Shown here one piece after another: positions 37,736 to 50,010 of a stretch of 64,000 bases of DNA. Position 1 is the first letter of the stretch. Each line of letters begins with the position of its first letter. A program made the position numbers and the translations under genes. Source of the DNA: Rotaria sordida. Taxonomy: Eukaryota; Rotifera; Eurotatoria; Philodinida; Philodinidae. The notes below the pieces were generated by a model. The model worked only from the letters and a program-made list of their open reading frames with translations, did not search any database and was not told the origin of the DNA. Location: the NCBI GenBank assembly GCA_905250125.1, contig CAJNOL010000686.1, positions 47,551-111,550 on the forward strand, written 5' to 3'.

Positions 37736-39291
37736 TTAGGAATCAATTGTTGGATTGGTTATAGAATTTCGAACTTCAACAAAGAGTTTGTCCCAATCCC
37801 AAGGTTTTTGATCCTAGATGAAATATATATTTTAAAAAAAAAACGAAAGAAAAATTAAAGAAATGATAAAATGTTACTTCAGCATCAAGGTCTTCTTGTA
37901 AATGAAGATTATGATATAATATACCAATATCAATTTTGCTATCCTAATTACAAAAAAAATATCTGCATATATATATATTTGAAATATTTATTTGATATTT
38001 ATATTTACGATATATTGACTAGCACGTTCACGAGAAAATTCATGTTCAATTTCTTTGAATGAAGCTATTTGATTAACAGAAAATCTAAAGAAAAATTTCT
38101 TCCTAAGATAAAATTATCAATGTATGGTTAATTACTCAGGAGCAACAGCTATTTGTGGAGTCATATCAATTGTATCATCACCTTCAGCATCATCCATAAG
38201 AATTGTTGGAATATCTATTTTGAATGAAAAAAGTAAATAAATAAATAAATAGAGCAAGTATCAGGACTCGAAATGGACCACCCGATCGAAACTTTATTTA
38301 TTTGTTCAAGAAAGGTTTCCAACGTACGAAAGAACTCAATTAAAATGATACTATTAATTCTATAGGATAAAAAGCCTGATTTTTCAACTATGAAGATAGG
38401 TTTCATTTGATTTTAATCTTTGTTAATCGATTTTAAAAAAAAGACAATTTCAATCGATAAAACTACATTAATCGATCAAAAAAAAGAGAAGCTAAAATCA
38501 ATTGAAATCTATCTTTAAAGCAGAGACATCCGATTTCAACCAGAATTAAATAGCGCCATTTCAATCTGTGTACTGAATATAGCAACTGATCTGACTCTTT
38601 GAAATTAATCAGCAGGTATTATACTTGTCAAAGCTTATGTTAATAAATGATAGTCATTAAGAAGTTGAAGTACCCACGAATGCATCTTACTCTATCGATT
38701 CAATAAGTAATTCAACTTATCTCTCATAGTGTTTTTTCAAGCATTAGAATAGTTCAGCCGTATTCAACTTGTGATAACTATGATGATAAACTTTTTACAA
38801 TGTTTCCATAAATGACTACAATGATTGTGACATTCAATCTTTTATAAATCCTTTTTATAGTTCCACTCTTAAGTTGAACTGGACCATCAAAACGTAGTTC
38901 GATTTCGAGATCTATTAAGTATTGATTTTATTTTATAATTTACCTGTAGCAATAATTTCTTCTGCTGCTCGTCGATTACTTTGTCGAATCATAGGACGTT
39001 GAGACGCAGGTATAGTTGAAATATCTCTATAATATTCAAGTTTTTTATTTTTTAATATAAATATTAAAATTTTATTCTAAATAATAAATAACATACAAAT
39101 TGTCATTTTCATCATTAATATCATTTGACCAACCACTTGTTGCTTCAACAATAGATCGTCGACTTGATTTTGGTTTTGATGATGTTGTAAGATTAGCAGA
39201 CTATAAAATACAAGAAAATCTCTATGTAATTTCTTTTCTGTAGATTAATAATAAAATAAATTTGAAGCAAAGCATATATAATTAATATCAT

Positions 39292-39325
<34 letters not shown>

Positions 39326-39680
39326 TTCTAAATTATTATGATATTAGTACTCACAAACATGATTAGGAATACAGTGCATTGTTTTATTGCATACATATTC
39401 AATAAAACTGAAATTAATTTTATTGATATGTTATGTTAGAAATAAATTATTATTATATAATGAAAGTGCTTTTATCACCTTTGAAGCACTTTCGAGTAAG
39501 GTATCAAATGTCTCATCAATTGGTTCATCGTGTATACGTGTTGTTCCTTTTGATTTCTTTTTGGACTAATTATTGAGAGCAGACATATTTATAAATAGAC
39601 GAAAAACAAAATAAATTAAGTGAAAAACTTACATTTTTTGTTGTTGTCGGTTCATTATCAAGCCAATCGTCACTTGACAT
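37736..39680 (-). CDS. IFT43: Intraflagellar transport protein 43 homolog (IFT-A complex)
   Basis: Eight exons, 5' to 3': 39680-39633, 39565-39479, 39200-39097, 39026-38944, 38214-38136, 38084-38009, 37943-37878, 37813-37736; 206 aa against about 208 in human. IFT43 is a subunit of the IFT-A complex, which moves cargo from ciliary tip to base. Matching features in order: GW in the N-terminal half, RRAAEEI (human RRKASEEI), DIPTI..D (human DIPIIPD), a short F-x-E-I-E region, SKIDIGIL (human GEIDLKLL), and the C-terminal WDWDKLFVEV (human WDWDHLFTEV). It starts MSSDDWLDNE. The exon-6 acceptor is a choice between two in-frame AGs; the nearer one aligns better. The start lies 171 bp after the centrin stop on the same strand. 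Confidence 0.85.
39298..39326. repeat. (TTA)n microsatellite in IFT43 intron 2
   Basis: About nine trinucleotide units in the intron between exons 2 and 3. Confidence 0.8.
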
Positions 39681-39700
39681 TTTTATCTAACAGAAAAAAT
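39681..39700 (-). promoter_or_regulatory. Candidate trans-splice acceptor before IFT43
   Basis: Minus-strand TTTTTTCTGTTAG ends in AG at 39688-39687, seven bases before the IFT43 start codon. There is no room for a usual 5' exon in the 171 bp after centrin. This is what a spliced-leader acceptor between operon genes looks like; a 5' UTR intron is the alternative. Confidence 0.5.
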
Positions 39701-39851
39701 ATACGTTAATATTAAAATTGAAAAACTTCACAGTCAAAATCACATATTTAAAACTTTTTTATGCCAAAAAAAAACACATCTAGAGTTAACATGCGTACAA
39801 AAAAGGAAAAAAAATGATATTATCTGACTCTTTTTATTCATTGTATACATA

Positions 39852-41544
39852 TTAGTCTGAACTAAGCATAGCCATAAATTCATCAAAATTAACTAGAAAA
39901 GAAAGTCAGAATTATTGAATATTGAAAAACAAATAAGAATCTCCTACTTTCACCGTCACCATCTAAATCAAATTCATCAATCATTGCTTTGAGTTCTTCT
40001 TCATTAGCATTATCATCTAATTCTCTGTAAATAATATACCATTTTATTGCAATCGATCTATTTCTTATTTATTGTTTGTTTTTTCTTTACCGTGCAACAC
40101 TTCGTAATTTTTTCAATGAAATCTTGCCAGTTTCATCATCATCAAAAAGTTTAAAAGCTTTAAGAATTTCATCACGTAGATCACGTCGAAGTACCATTTC
40201 GGCAGCTTAATCAAGACAAAAAAATTAATTTGAATCATTGATTGGAATGCTTTTAAGTAGCAACCCCTCCCTGAGAACGACTCATCAAAAAAAAAAACTT
40301 GAAATTTTCAAAGCAGATAAATCTTGACAAGTAGAGCAAAAGTTGTCATAAACTCAAAGTTTCCGGATACTATCTTCTATGAGATTCTCATAACTCTCGA
40401 ACGAAACAGACGATGAACGTCGGGTTTGTATACATCAAAAGAGAAGAGTTTTTACTATCAATTATTCCTATTAAAAGTCTAAATCGAAAGGAAAATAACT
40501 TCAGAATATCATTTTCGAAAATCTCCACCAAGAACTCACCTGATAGATCGATTGTTGAACAATCAAATTTCAATATTCGTCGGTGCCTTAGGATCTTCTC
40601 TCTTGAATGGTGAAAACCGTAGGTCTCTATGATGTACCTATCGAAAGTTATCCACAAACCAGTGGAGCACATTATATTTTGAAATGAATAGTGAACACTC
40701 TTGGGGATTGGTAACTTTTTATTGTTTGTCCTTCGAACAAAAAAAGAGTCAGAATATCGAAGGCACCCTAAACGAAGCATATCTGTTTCAAATTGAATTT
40801 TTTTATTAGAGCTACGAAAAATCAGCAGAACAATATTGTTTGAAACAAAAAAAACCCATTCGAAATAATGTATATTATATGTGCAAAAAGTTCCAGCTCG
40901 ATCAGATGTATTAAGCTGGAGAAACAGGAGCACTTCTGCACTTCTTTTCATGAACAAATTGGTTTAAGAAAAACGCAATTCGCTATTTCCGTTAGATAAA
41001 TTTGATTTCATCTCGACTTTTTAACGTTTAAAAGACGATTTTTTGATCTCAAATGTACTCAGTAGATAGATACTACTTAAGACTATACAATGTCCACAAA
41101 AAAAAACATTTTAGTCACAAAATGGGAGAAGAGTACCCTAAAACTGAATTAACAATTACCAATTTCATGAAAATCATGATAAGTTATTTTGTCCGTTCCT
41201 TGTCGGTCATAATCATGCATCAATCCTTCTACTTCTGTTTTATGAATATCAAAACCTAATGCACGAAGTGCAATCTAGTCGAGAAAAGACAAAGATATGC
41301 TGAATAAAAAATAAATTAGAGAACTATACTTTGAATTCATAATAATCAAGTTCATTATCTTTATCATTATCGAACAATTCAAATACTTCTTTAATTTCAT
41401 CATTTTCTTCTGGAGTTAATTCATGACGTCGATCTTTGGATGATTTTGTCGATTTAGGAAATATTGAACTGGTAAAACTAACGAAGAAAATGTTTGAAAT
41501 TGAAAAAGTTCATGATGAAAAACAAGGACTTACTTGAATTCCAT
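39852..41544 (-). CDS. Centrin (caltractin), EF-hand centriole protein
   Basis: Six exons: 41544-41534, 41477-41330, 41274-41160, 40205-40091, 40024-39948, 39892-39852; 168 aa, the usual centrin length. Four EF-hands can be followed. EF1 is [17 protein letters not shown] after the centrin-type lead [16 protein letters not shown]2 is [17 protein letters not shown] (degenerate at the last position). EF3 is [16 protein letters not shown] after [14 protein letters not shown]4 is [15 protein letters not shown], followed by MAMLSSD. Centrins bind calcium and act in basal bodies and centrioles, and in some lineages nucleotide-excision repair. The very short 11-bp first exon (MEF plus two bases) is forced by phase and followed by GTAAGT. 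The orthology group (centrin-1/2 rather than -3) is likely but unproven. Confidence 0.9.
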
Positions 41545-44500
41545 ATGTAATGCGCTAGAATAACAGACTAACAAAATAGGAAATGAAATGCTAAATGACC
41601 ATAGACATAGAAACAAGAGTAAAAAAACTGAGCGACAACCTCTCTCCGTCAATGCAACTTGTATTTCATTGGTTAATAATAAACGTATTATATATGAATA
41701 ACTCAACTTGAGCATTTTAATGAATGAGTTTTTATCTATTAAGAAATATAAAGAGATAATGAAATCAGCGACAAAATATTATTGGTATTCATTATATGAT
41801 ATTTGATTGATAATAGTAAAAAAAAACATATGTATTCATATCGAAATAGAATATTTTGTAATGCAATAAACATTTAATCTGAAGCATTTTCTTTTATGAA
41901 AGTTTAAAATTCAACAATTTAGCATTGTGAACATTTTCCAATGTGCGCCCACTTTTTGCCTCCGATTCTGCTTTGTGGAAATTTTTTGTGCCTTCAGAAT
42001 TAAGGAAAAATGTCCGCAATCAAAAACATACCCTTATTTTGTCAACATGTTGATAATCATTGTTGCTTATGGTTTTAGAAAGTGATCAAATGATAACAAC
42101 AACATTTTAGAGATACAAATCAAATTTCGTTTTTTCTTTCATGCTGTATAAACAAATATGCAGCGAAAGTTTGAAAAAGATTGTAATGTTAATGAATAAT
42201 AATAGAATAACTAAAGCTTCTTGTATTCAATGACAAGTCTGATCAAGATACCATCTTTTGTTTTCCTTTCTGGAATATAAAAATTATTATATGAAACCAT
42301 ACATTATTTGTTTATTTTATTTTATGCAAGATTTTTTTCAAGTAGTCGCATAATCGAATCAACAGAGAATTTATTTTATACACTCTCTATTGTAACTATG
42401 AAAATAAAGTAGAAGCTTATAACTTAGCTATGCTCCTATAGATATATTTAGTTAATTGATCGAGAAGAAATAGGAAGTATAATAGAGTCCATTTTGTTCT
42501 ATATTAAGATTGTTACCATGAGGTTCTTCAGTATATCTTTTAACAAGATACATGTTTACAAAGACAATTATTCAAACTGGTAGCAACGTTCAAGTCTGAT
42601 TCTGTAAAGTCGTCAATATTTTTTTTTAAAGATTCTATCTACTGTTCGTACACACATTACAGACTATTCTGAATGAAGTAATGGTATTAACCCCTTCAAG
42701 ATCGGTCACGTATATATACTTGATAGTTTTGAATCAACTCGTAACTGACTTATGAGTGTCTCTCATGATATTGTTATTGCTCTTTATCTTCTTTTATTTC
42801 TTTTCTGTTCTCATGAGCCATTACATGAGAAAAACGGCCAAATTGCTAGTGAGCTACGCAATCAAACTTTTTGCATCTGCTCTAAACATCGTCCATCTTG
42901 TAGCGTATTCTGCTTTACTTTGATGCTAACACTACTCAGTCAGAAACGTATCAGTTTTGTCGGAAATGGTTTATTTCACACACGTGAAAATTTTTATCAT
43001 ACATATATCTCAACATACTCTAGGTGATCATACGATTAAAACGACTTCATTCCAATGTAATTAATTTTTCCAGTATTTCATCTGTGTTTTGAAAAACTAA
43101 CTTTTAGAACTTAGAACTACAAATTTTGCACAAAACTTTTTCCAAAAAGAATACTTAAATTTCTCTAAGAAATGATGCGAGAAAAAGTTCGAAACCTGTA
43201 AAGAAAATATCAGGAAAATTTCAGTAAATTTAATGAGACTTTTTCTTTATTTTTCTGCATATTCGTGTTGAAAAAATATCATTTGTTGACAATTAGGCTG
43301 TGTTTTCGTAGCACTAATAATCTAGTTCGTTAAAGAACAGCTGTGTACTCATGCATTGATGAAAGAAGAAGCTGGAATTTACAAGACGAGGAAGTTCATT
43401 ACGATGAAATGCAAAGCCAAAGAGTTGCGAGAAAAAGCCACTCTCGTAATGTTCAATATACTTCGAATTTCTATGTCGAAATCACATAAGGGTTGGTTTC
43501 ATGATATTTATTAATCGATTAGTTCTTCTGGAGGCTATGCAAAACGTTCCATTATCTTCAAAACTAATCCCATTCTAAAGGAATTAAGTGATCTATATCA
43601 TCCTAAAATATTAGTTCTGCATAACTAAAACGCCTAGTGAACAAAAAAAAAATACGACGCATCCGAAACTATTACAATCATACGTTTATTTCTGTCAAGT
43701 TCTCACTGACATCTTGAAATGGTTTTTTTTATGATTGGTCTAGTAATCGAGCAATGCTGTTTTTTATTAATGACTGAGTAATAATATTTAACAAACCCAA
43801 CCTGACTATGGCTTCTATTTCGAACATAAATAGATTATCAATGACTCAATCTTATCTTGTTTAGAGTAGGTATTATGTAAGAAAAAATTTTCTCCTTTTG
43901 TTTCACCTTTCTTTTTTTTCGGTGAGCCCAATCATATCCAAAAAAACATGCGTCGTCAAAGAATGCATCATCAGCATGATGAGCTACCTCTTACTGAGTA
44001 AGCGTGTTGTTATGTCACTCTTTGTTCGCTTGAAACGTGATTTATTTCGTGTGAAAATTGTGCTGTCCCACAAATAGATACTAATGCAGAAGTTAACTAC
44101 ATTAGTCAGTATGGGTTTTTTTTTGAATATTAATTAACTGATCTCAGTCAACTTTTAATAATCATCTTCTCTGATAACTATATTTATTTTTGAAGCTTTT
44201 CAAGATTAAATTAAACACTTTATACTCAATTATATTGTGGAATTTATAATATTGTTAAATTTAGTAACAACATCAGTAGTTGATTCGATCAGTTTAATCT
44301 CCGATTTAAGTGTATTTTAGCAAGTTATCAAACAGATAGAATTAGTTATTTAATGAAAATTGAGACGAGCATTATATATCTATTCAAACAATTTTTTCTG
44401 ATAGACTGAAAAACTTTCCATTGTAATCGAACTCAATATAATTGTTAAATAATCTCGCTCAGGTCATTCTTTATATGTGAATTGTGTCATATTGTCATAT

Positions 44501-45427
44501 GGCCTGATTTCCCATTGAAGAAACATATGATAGAATTTGTCATTTTATGAAATAAAAAAATAATTTTCTGACCACAATCCAATGAATAAATCGCTTTGAC
44601 TTCGTTTTCTTTGTTTAAAATGATACTTATTTTGTTTTCTGTTATGTTTTTTTTACACTAGAGTAGAATTTGATTGTTTTGAAAACGGTAAAAATAACGG
44701 ATATCTTTTACTTCGTTTTTTTTTGTCTCACTCTAATCATAAGACAATTTTTCATTGATGAATACGAATTTCACAAATTCGTTTAAAAAGCAATTGATCT
44801 TTATTTATTCAGGTATTTTTATAATAATTTGGTGCAAGTTAAAAAATGAAAACATATGATTAAAGATTAAGCTCAAATATTTATAAAAGTGAACAATAAT
44901 CATGTTAAGAAAAATATATTGTTTATTGTATTATTAATACAAATAATGATTTCATACTGTTAATAATTATTTGTCAAGTTTCGAGACTACATTCAAATAC
45001 TCGTGATACATTAGATAAATACATCAACATCAATTTTTATATATCATTGTACAAAATAATCGTCGATTAATGAAACAAATCTAATATATAGATAATTAGT
45101 TCACAATAAAAACAAAATTTCAACTGCTTAATAAAAGATTGCATTAGACTAAAAACATACATACAAACAATGATAAGAAGGAAACTTAATTATACACTAC
45201 TCTTATTTGAATTAATAGTTAATCATCTCTAAACATAATATTGAATCCTATATGTATTATAAGTAAGTTGCTCATCACTAAATTTATGATAATAAGTAAA
45301 CATTAACAAGGTAAGTGCACTAGTTGACATCTTTATTCTTGATTTTTGAAGTAATATTTATAAAATCTATATACGGTTCGATATTGATAAACATTTTTTT
45401 TAAAATTTCAGATTCTAATACTTAATC
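41545..45427. other. 3.9-kb intergenic region, no gene
   Basis: Lies between divergent centrin and Maf-like genes, so both 5' regions must be in it. AT-rich, poly-A/T tracts. Short frames (for example 42752-43027) have no domain and no splice partners. A pyrimidine-rich AG at 41556-41555 (minus) precedes centrin and one at 45410-45411 (plus) precedes the Maf-like gene. Confidence 0.6.
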
Positions 45428-45964
45428 ATGACTACTATAAAACATGATATCAACGATAATGAACGATTAGACGAGTCTCCATCAGTATACTTATTTTACA
45501 TGTTAAATTGATAATTATGATTAAAAATATTATTATTTTTTTCTTAAGATTGATGATCATCAAATTATGACAATGAGTGTTAAAGAATTAAATACATTAT
45601 TAAAATCATTGAAACCAAATGAAGCATCAACTATTAAACGTCGACGACGTATTCTTAAAAATAAAGGTTATGCAGCAAGTAGTCGTCATAGACAAACATC
45701 GATGGTGGGTAATTTATCTGTTGAACGAAGTGAATTATTGGAACAGGTAAATGAAAATATTAAAAAGAAGAAAAAAAAAATCTTGTTCGTATATTTATTA
45801 AATAGATCTCTCGATTGCGACGTGAGAATGAAGCATTATCACAAGAGCTACGTGGTTGGAAACAACGATACTCTGATCTTCAACTATTAACATCACCACC
45901 TGCCGCTACTGTTCCACAAAATACAACAATAAAATCGATTACTGTAAAAGAATCATCCCATTGA
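45428..45964 (+). CDS. Small Maf-like bZIP transcription factor
   Basis: Three exons: 45428-45484, 45549-45746, 45806-45964; 137 aa, near the size of vertebrate small Mafs. The extended homology region reads MSVKELNTLLKSL (vertebrate SVRELNHLLRGL). Next comes RRRRILKNKGYAAS (vertebrate RRRTLKNRGYAAS), the Maf-specific DNA-contact block, then a leucine-zipper start SELLEQISRLRRENEALSQEL aligned without gaps to Maf. Small Mafs lack an activation domain and pair with CNC or other Maf partners at MARE/ARE sites. Oddities: YAASCR is YAASSR, and the following KRVTQKEE-type basic stretch is HRQTSMVG. Without the full family, large-Maf ancestry cannot be excluded, but no activation domain is present. 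Confidence 0.82.
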
Positions 45965-48900
45965 CATAAAAAAAAAACGATTTTTAAATTTTGACTATGA
46001 ATTTCTCTGTGATTTTGCAATAATTATATTTTTCAACTTCCAATCGTTTAATTTACGGTTACTAGAATTTTATTGAAATCCTATATCATAGATGATGGAT
46101 AGATCTTCTTCTCTTGACTAAAACTAACAAAAATTGATTTTCTATTAGAGCCTTACATCAGACTTCGAAACTCGACTTTGATGGATTCGGAATAATCATG
46201 TAAAATTTTTTTCGAAGGCAACATTGAAATTACATTAGTGGAAAAATCAAATATTTTTACTTTTACCTAGTAACAACTTTAAGTAATGAACAATAATACA
46301 CTACTTTATAGATTCATAAATATGCTAGTCAAAAAGTTCAACTTCACAGGGATCTATTTTCTATGCATATAAATATGTATGTATCACAAAGATAATTCAT
46401 GAATCATTAGTATTTTCTATTTTGAATTTCTCGTAATACATTACGAATTTGTTTAATTGTTATTGATGGTATAATGCATAGCTTTGTCCTAAATCGGTGT
46501 GTAGACAATTTCAAACAAAACGGAACATTTCCGTCTTTCATTTGACTTTGATTCTTTACGAGGTTTATTTTTCTGAATAAACTGTATTAGCATAAACAGA
46601 TGTAAAAATGTTAGCTCCTTCGGCCGTCTATTAATTAAGGAAGTAATACACAAATATCTCTCTAACCGTATACAAAAACAACCCGAAAACTTCAAAATAG
46701 ATTCTATGGTACAGACCGCATCTATGGTGAAATTCTCAGCAAGGCCAGACTTCAAGAGACTTCGTCTTAAAAAACTGATTTTCTAAGTTCTGAACTGAGA
46801 CTGAAAACGAACCGAACCCAAACTGATTCTCGAATCAGAACTGAACAGGTACGCACTTTCTCGAGTATGAGTACCAACCTGCCGGATACACTGTAGAAAA
46901 AAAAGACTGTTAGTGCAATCCCTGTGGCTTTAAAATGTGAAATACAATGTGGCTACTCTTTTTATACGCAAAGCTTTCATTTTAATTCACCTGTTTTGCG
47001 GCAAACAAATCACGCTTTTATTTAGTTCTCCAGAAGTGAAATAAAAAAGCAGACCATATATTATGATAATGCATTCTTGATGTACGATTTTCGATTGTGT
47101 ATCAAGAACGTCTTGCACAACTGGCGACAGAGTCTCAATTTGTTGGTCACATTCATCAAGAAACGTATTACTAATGGACTATTAACGAGATATTAATTAA
47201 TTACTGAGTTAATTAATAAAATTTTCTTTCACGATCTGTGAAGAGAATGAGAGGGTCGAGAGGCTTTACCATCCATCGGACTGCTCTCTAGATTTTTAAC
47301 GAGCGATATTGACCTGAAAATTTCAGACTGAAGCAAATCTACAAGACCAAGAATAATTAACCGGTTTAAGGATATTTACCAAACTACAGTTTTTTACCAG
47401 TCTATCGATAATTGCTGGTCCACCAGTAATAGATTGATTATCATAATGAAATTTAGTTTCCTAGTGAACTTTCACAAGTTATCAACTTAATTCACGAATC
47501 TGAAATATCTGAACATTTGTGTGGTAATATTCAATAAGTGATTTTCTTTAAAAAAATAACAGTGATCGGAATATCAATACATTATATTTAATTTGACCAC
47601 ATAGTCACAATACATTCATTGTTTTCAATACTTTAGCCTAAAATATTCATACAATGTCGATATTAACAAAAATAATAATATATTGATACGCAGATTGTTG
47701 CTCTTTTTGAAAGAGAACCTTGCATCGAATGTTATCACGCAAATGTTCAGATATTTTAGATTCATGACCTAGGTTGGTAACTTGCGAGAGTTGACTAGGA
47801 AACAAAATTTCATGGTAAAAATCGATCTGTTACCTGTAGAGCAGTATCTACCGCTACATCGGCATATTAGCGGTAGGCAGGCTAGTACCGATTCCACCTA
47901 TAAAATGTATCCAAATTTCTACTCTGTATACTTCAACACTTCATTCCGATTGTTTTTCATAAAAGAGAATGGAATTATAAACCCTTGCTCCATGTACAAC
48001 TTTTCATAAAGCTTGATCAGGGTTTACAAGTACAGCGTATAGTAGATTTTTTTTCACTATATATGAAGAGTTCCATACACTTTTTCATAATTCCTTCGGA
48101 AGGATTTATTAAAATGTTACAAATACAAACCACAACAACAAATATAGAACTTTTCAAGATGATCGATTTTATTCATTATGAAATGCAGAAAGAGGAAGGA
48201 TCGATGAATGATTCCAACACCAATTGTATGTATGGCATTGCTTATGTAGCATAAGTGAATTAACAAAAAGGATGATAAAAGAAGCATATGACAACTATTG
48301 AACAATTTTCTGTCGAATAAATGATCAAATGCATATTCACATTAATCGGAAAGCAATCATTAACAGTTCACATTGCTTTCGAACAATACAAATCAAGAGA
48401 AATTTTTCATAAAAAATACTGAACACCTGAATTGTAAAATATAAGAGCTTCGAGCACGTGTACGAGTACCGATATCCCTAGTACGAGTACGAGTATTTTG
48501 TCCAGCTCTGTCTCGAACAGTGAATCCGAACCGAACCGAACCGAATTCGAACCAGTCTTGAAAAACGATGGTGAACTGAACTGAACCGAACCCGAATTAA
48601 TTTTCGAAAAGCGAGTGAATGTAGACAAACGTATAAGAAAGAAGATTGTTTGAGATATTACCTTTTTCATAAAATTATGATGCTCTGCCCAATGATCAAA
48701 TGATGCTTGATCGATTGTTTTACATCAGAGATCGAAAACGATCTGAACCGAACCAAATCCGAACTGATCTTTAGGTAACAAAGATGAATCAAACTGAATT
48801 CGAACCAGTAAAACTCAGTTCAATTCGGTTTCCGGTTCCGAAACAAAAATTTTTGTCTTACCGTCATCTAGAGATTCTAAAGATGGATTTGTACCGTTTG

Positions 48901-49468
48901 AAATTGGTTTTCAATATCTCATTCGGTTATAAGAGCATTTTTTCGTACTCCGTCACCTCACTAACGGAGAGTAAATCGTTTTTTTTTGAAAAATTTCAAA
49001 AATACTGCTTCAGTTCGAAGTTCTTTAAAACTGAGATGCATGAAGTGAAAGTCGATATCCTTGTTAACGCTAGGTTTTTTTTTATTGATAACTTCTCTGA
49101 ACAAGGGCCTCTAGTGCTGATTTTTTTAAGGCATCTAGAGTAACTTAACATATAAAAATTAACTCTAGGAAGGTTCATTATTTCGAGATACATAAGTACA
49201 AGTTTTGCGAAGTTATGTCGCTAACGAATGCTTTTGTCCATATTTTTAAATGATTCCATCATTCAGTAATTAAATTTAATAATAATATTCAATTAAATAG
49301 TTTATTTTCTTGGTTAAGATACAAGGATTTATGTACAAATAAATCGAAGATCAATTATGGCAATTAAACATGAACACTAAGGTATAAAAATAATAGGATA
49401 TTTAACATCAGAAAAAAATATTCTTTTACTATCCTAAAATATAATTTTAAACAGTTATATTGAGATTA
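45965..49468. other. 3.5-kb intergenic region, repeats only
   Basis: Between the 3' ends of the Maf-like gene (plus) and OXLD1 (minus). A short inverted pair TACCGCTA..TAGCGGTA lies near 47850. 47890-47960 resembles part of the SLC25A42 intron near 50890-50945 (shared ATCCRAATTT, TATACTTCAA and TTTCATAAA). Frames such as 47782-48254 and 48784-49143 have no recognisable domain. Confidence 0.5.
48430..48850. repeat. GAACCGAA-rich dispersed repeat
   Basis: Contains tandem-like CCGAACCGAACCGAA and TACGAGTACGAGTA motifs. Related patches occur at 46789-46870 (plus), 18490-18960 (as TTCGGTTCG, opposite strand) and more faintly at 3650-3730. It is more GC-rich than its surroundings. Frames across it are low-complexity artefacts. 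Confidence 0.55.
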
Positions 49469-49858
49469 CTATTTCTTCTCCCTTAATCGTGCTTGAATTT
49501 CGAATTCCAAAAATTCTCGAAAACTTTTGTCATCAATATATCTTTTTAAAACATCATCTATCACTTCTATGGGTCCATCAGGATAACGTTGTGCAACTTC
49601 TTCAGCAAATGCAATCCATACACCTACATATAATTAAAAAAGAGAATATATATTCTTTTTTTTTTGTTGCCAAAATTTCGAAAAAACAAAAATATTTCAC
49701 TTACAATTTGCACAATTACTCATACAACATGTTGTAGGTGGTATTAAATCATTATCTTTTGGATCATAAGATGAAGATGATTGCCATCGACGGCCAAGCA
49801 AACGTTTTAGTAATTGAAAAGATTGTGCATGAAATATACGTATAAAATCATTGATCAT
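49469..49858 (-). CDS. OXLD1: Oxidoreductase-like domain protein 1 homolog (mitochondrial)
   Basis: Two exons: 49858-49705 and 49623-49469; 102 aa. The domain signature is PPTTCCMSNCANCVW with the last Cys completed across the intron, matching the PTHCCxSGCxNCVW core of OXLD1-type proteins, followed by a helical, charged C-terminus (KSFREFLEFEIQARLREKK). The first 25 residues (MINDFIRIF...LLKRLLGRRW) are positively charged and amphipathic with no acid after residue 4, as in a mitochondrial presequence. The molecular activity of this family is not established. The start follows a TTTTTTCAG acceptor directly, 152 bp after the stop of SLC25A42 on the same strand. Confidence 0.82.
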
Positions 49859-50010
49859 CTGAAAAAAGAAATCGTACTATCATTTTCAAGAAAAAAAAAC
49901 AAAATCACTTTTTAATACCAAAAAAAAGAACAAAAGTGGGCCTATTTCATGGAAGAGAAGGAAAACAAAAAAAAAATACATAACAAAAAAAATCATCTAA
50001 GTTTTCATGA

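Noticed and set aside
39357..39407. Possible extra IFT43 exon (FIEYVCNKTMHC)
   Set aside because: Its phase does not fit the flanking exons, while joining exon 2 directly to the exon at 39200 does, and IFT43 homologs have no such segment.
40388..40957. 189-codon minus-strand frame
   Set aside because: It lies entirely inside centrin intron 3 (40206-41159); no domain and its composition resembles the surrounding non-coding DNA.
43949..43998. Possible upstream exon MRRQRMHHQHDELPLTE before a GTAAGC donor
   Set aside because: No matching acceptor phase was needed by the Maf-like gene, which already has a Maf-like MTT start; no other evidence.
48407..49193. Frames over the CCGAAC repeat
   Set aside because: Low-complexity repeat read as Arg/Ser/Phe-rich peptide; no start context or splice structure.
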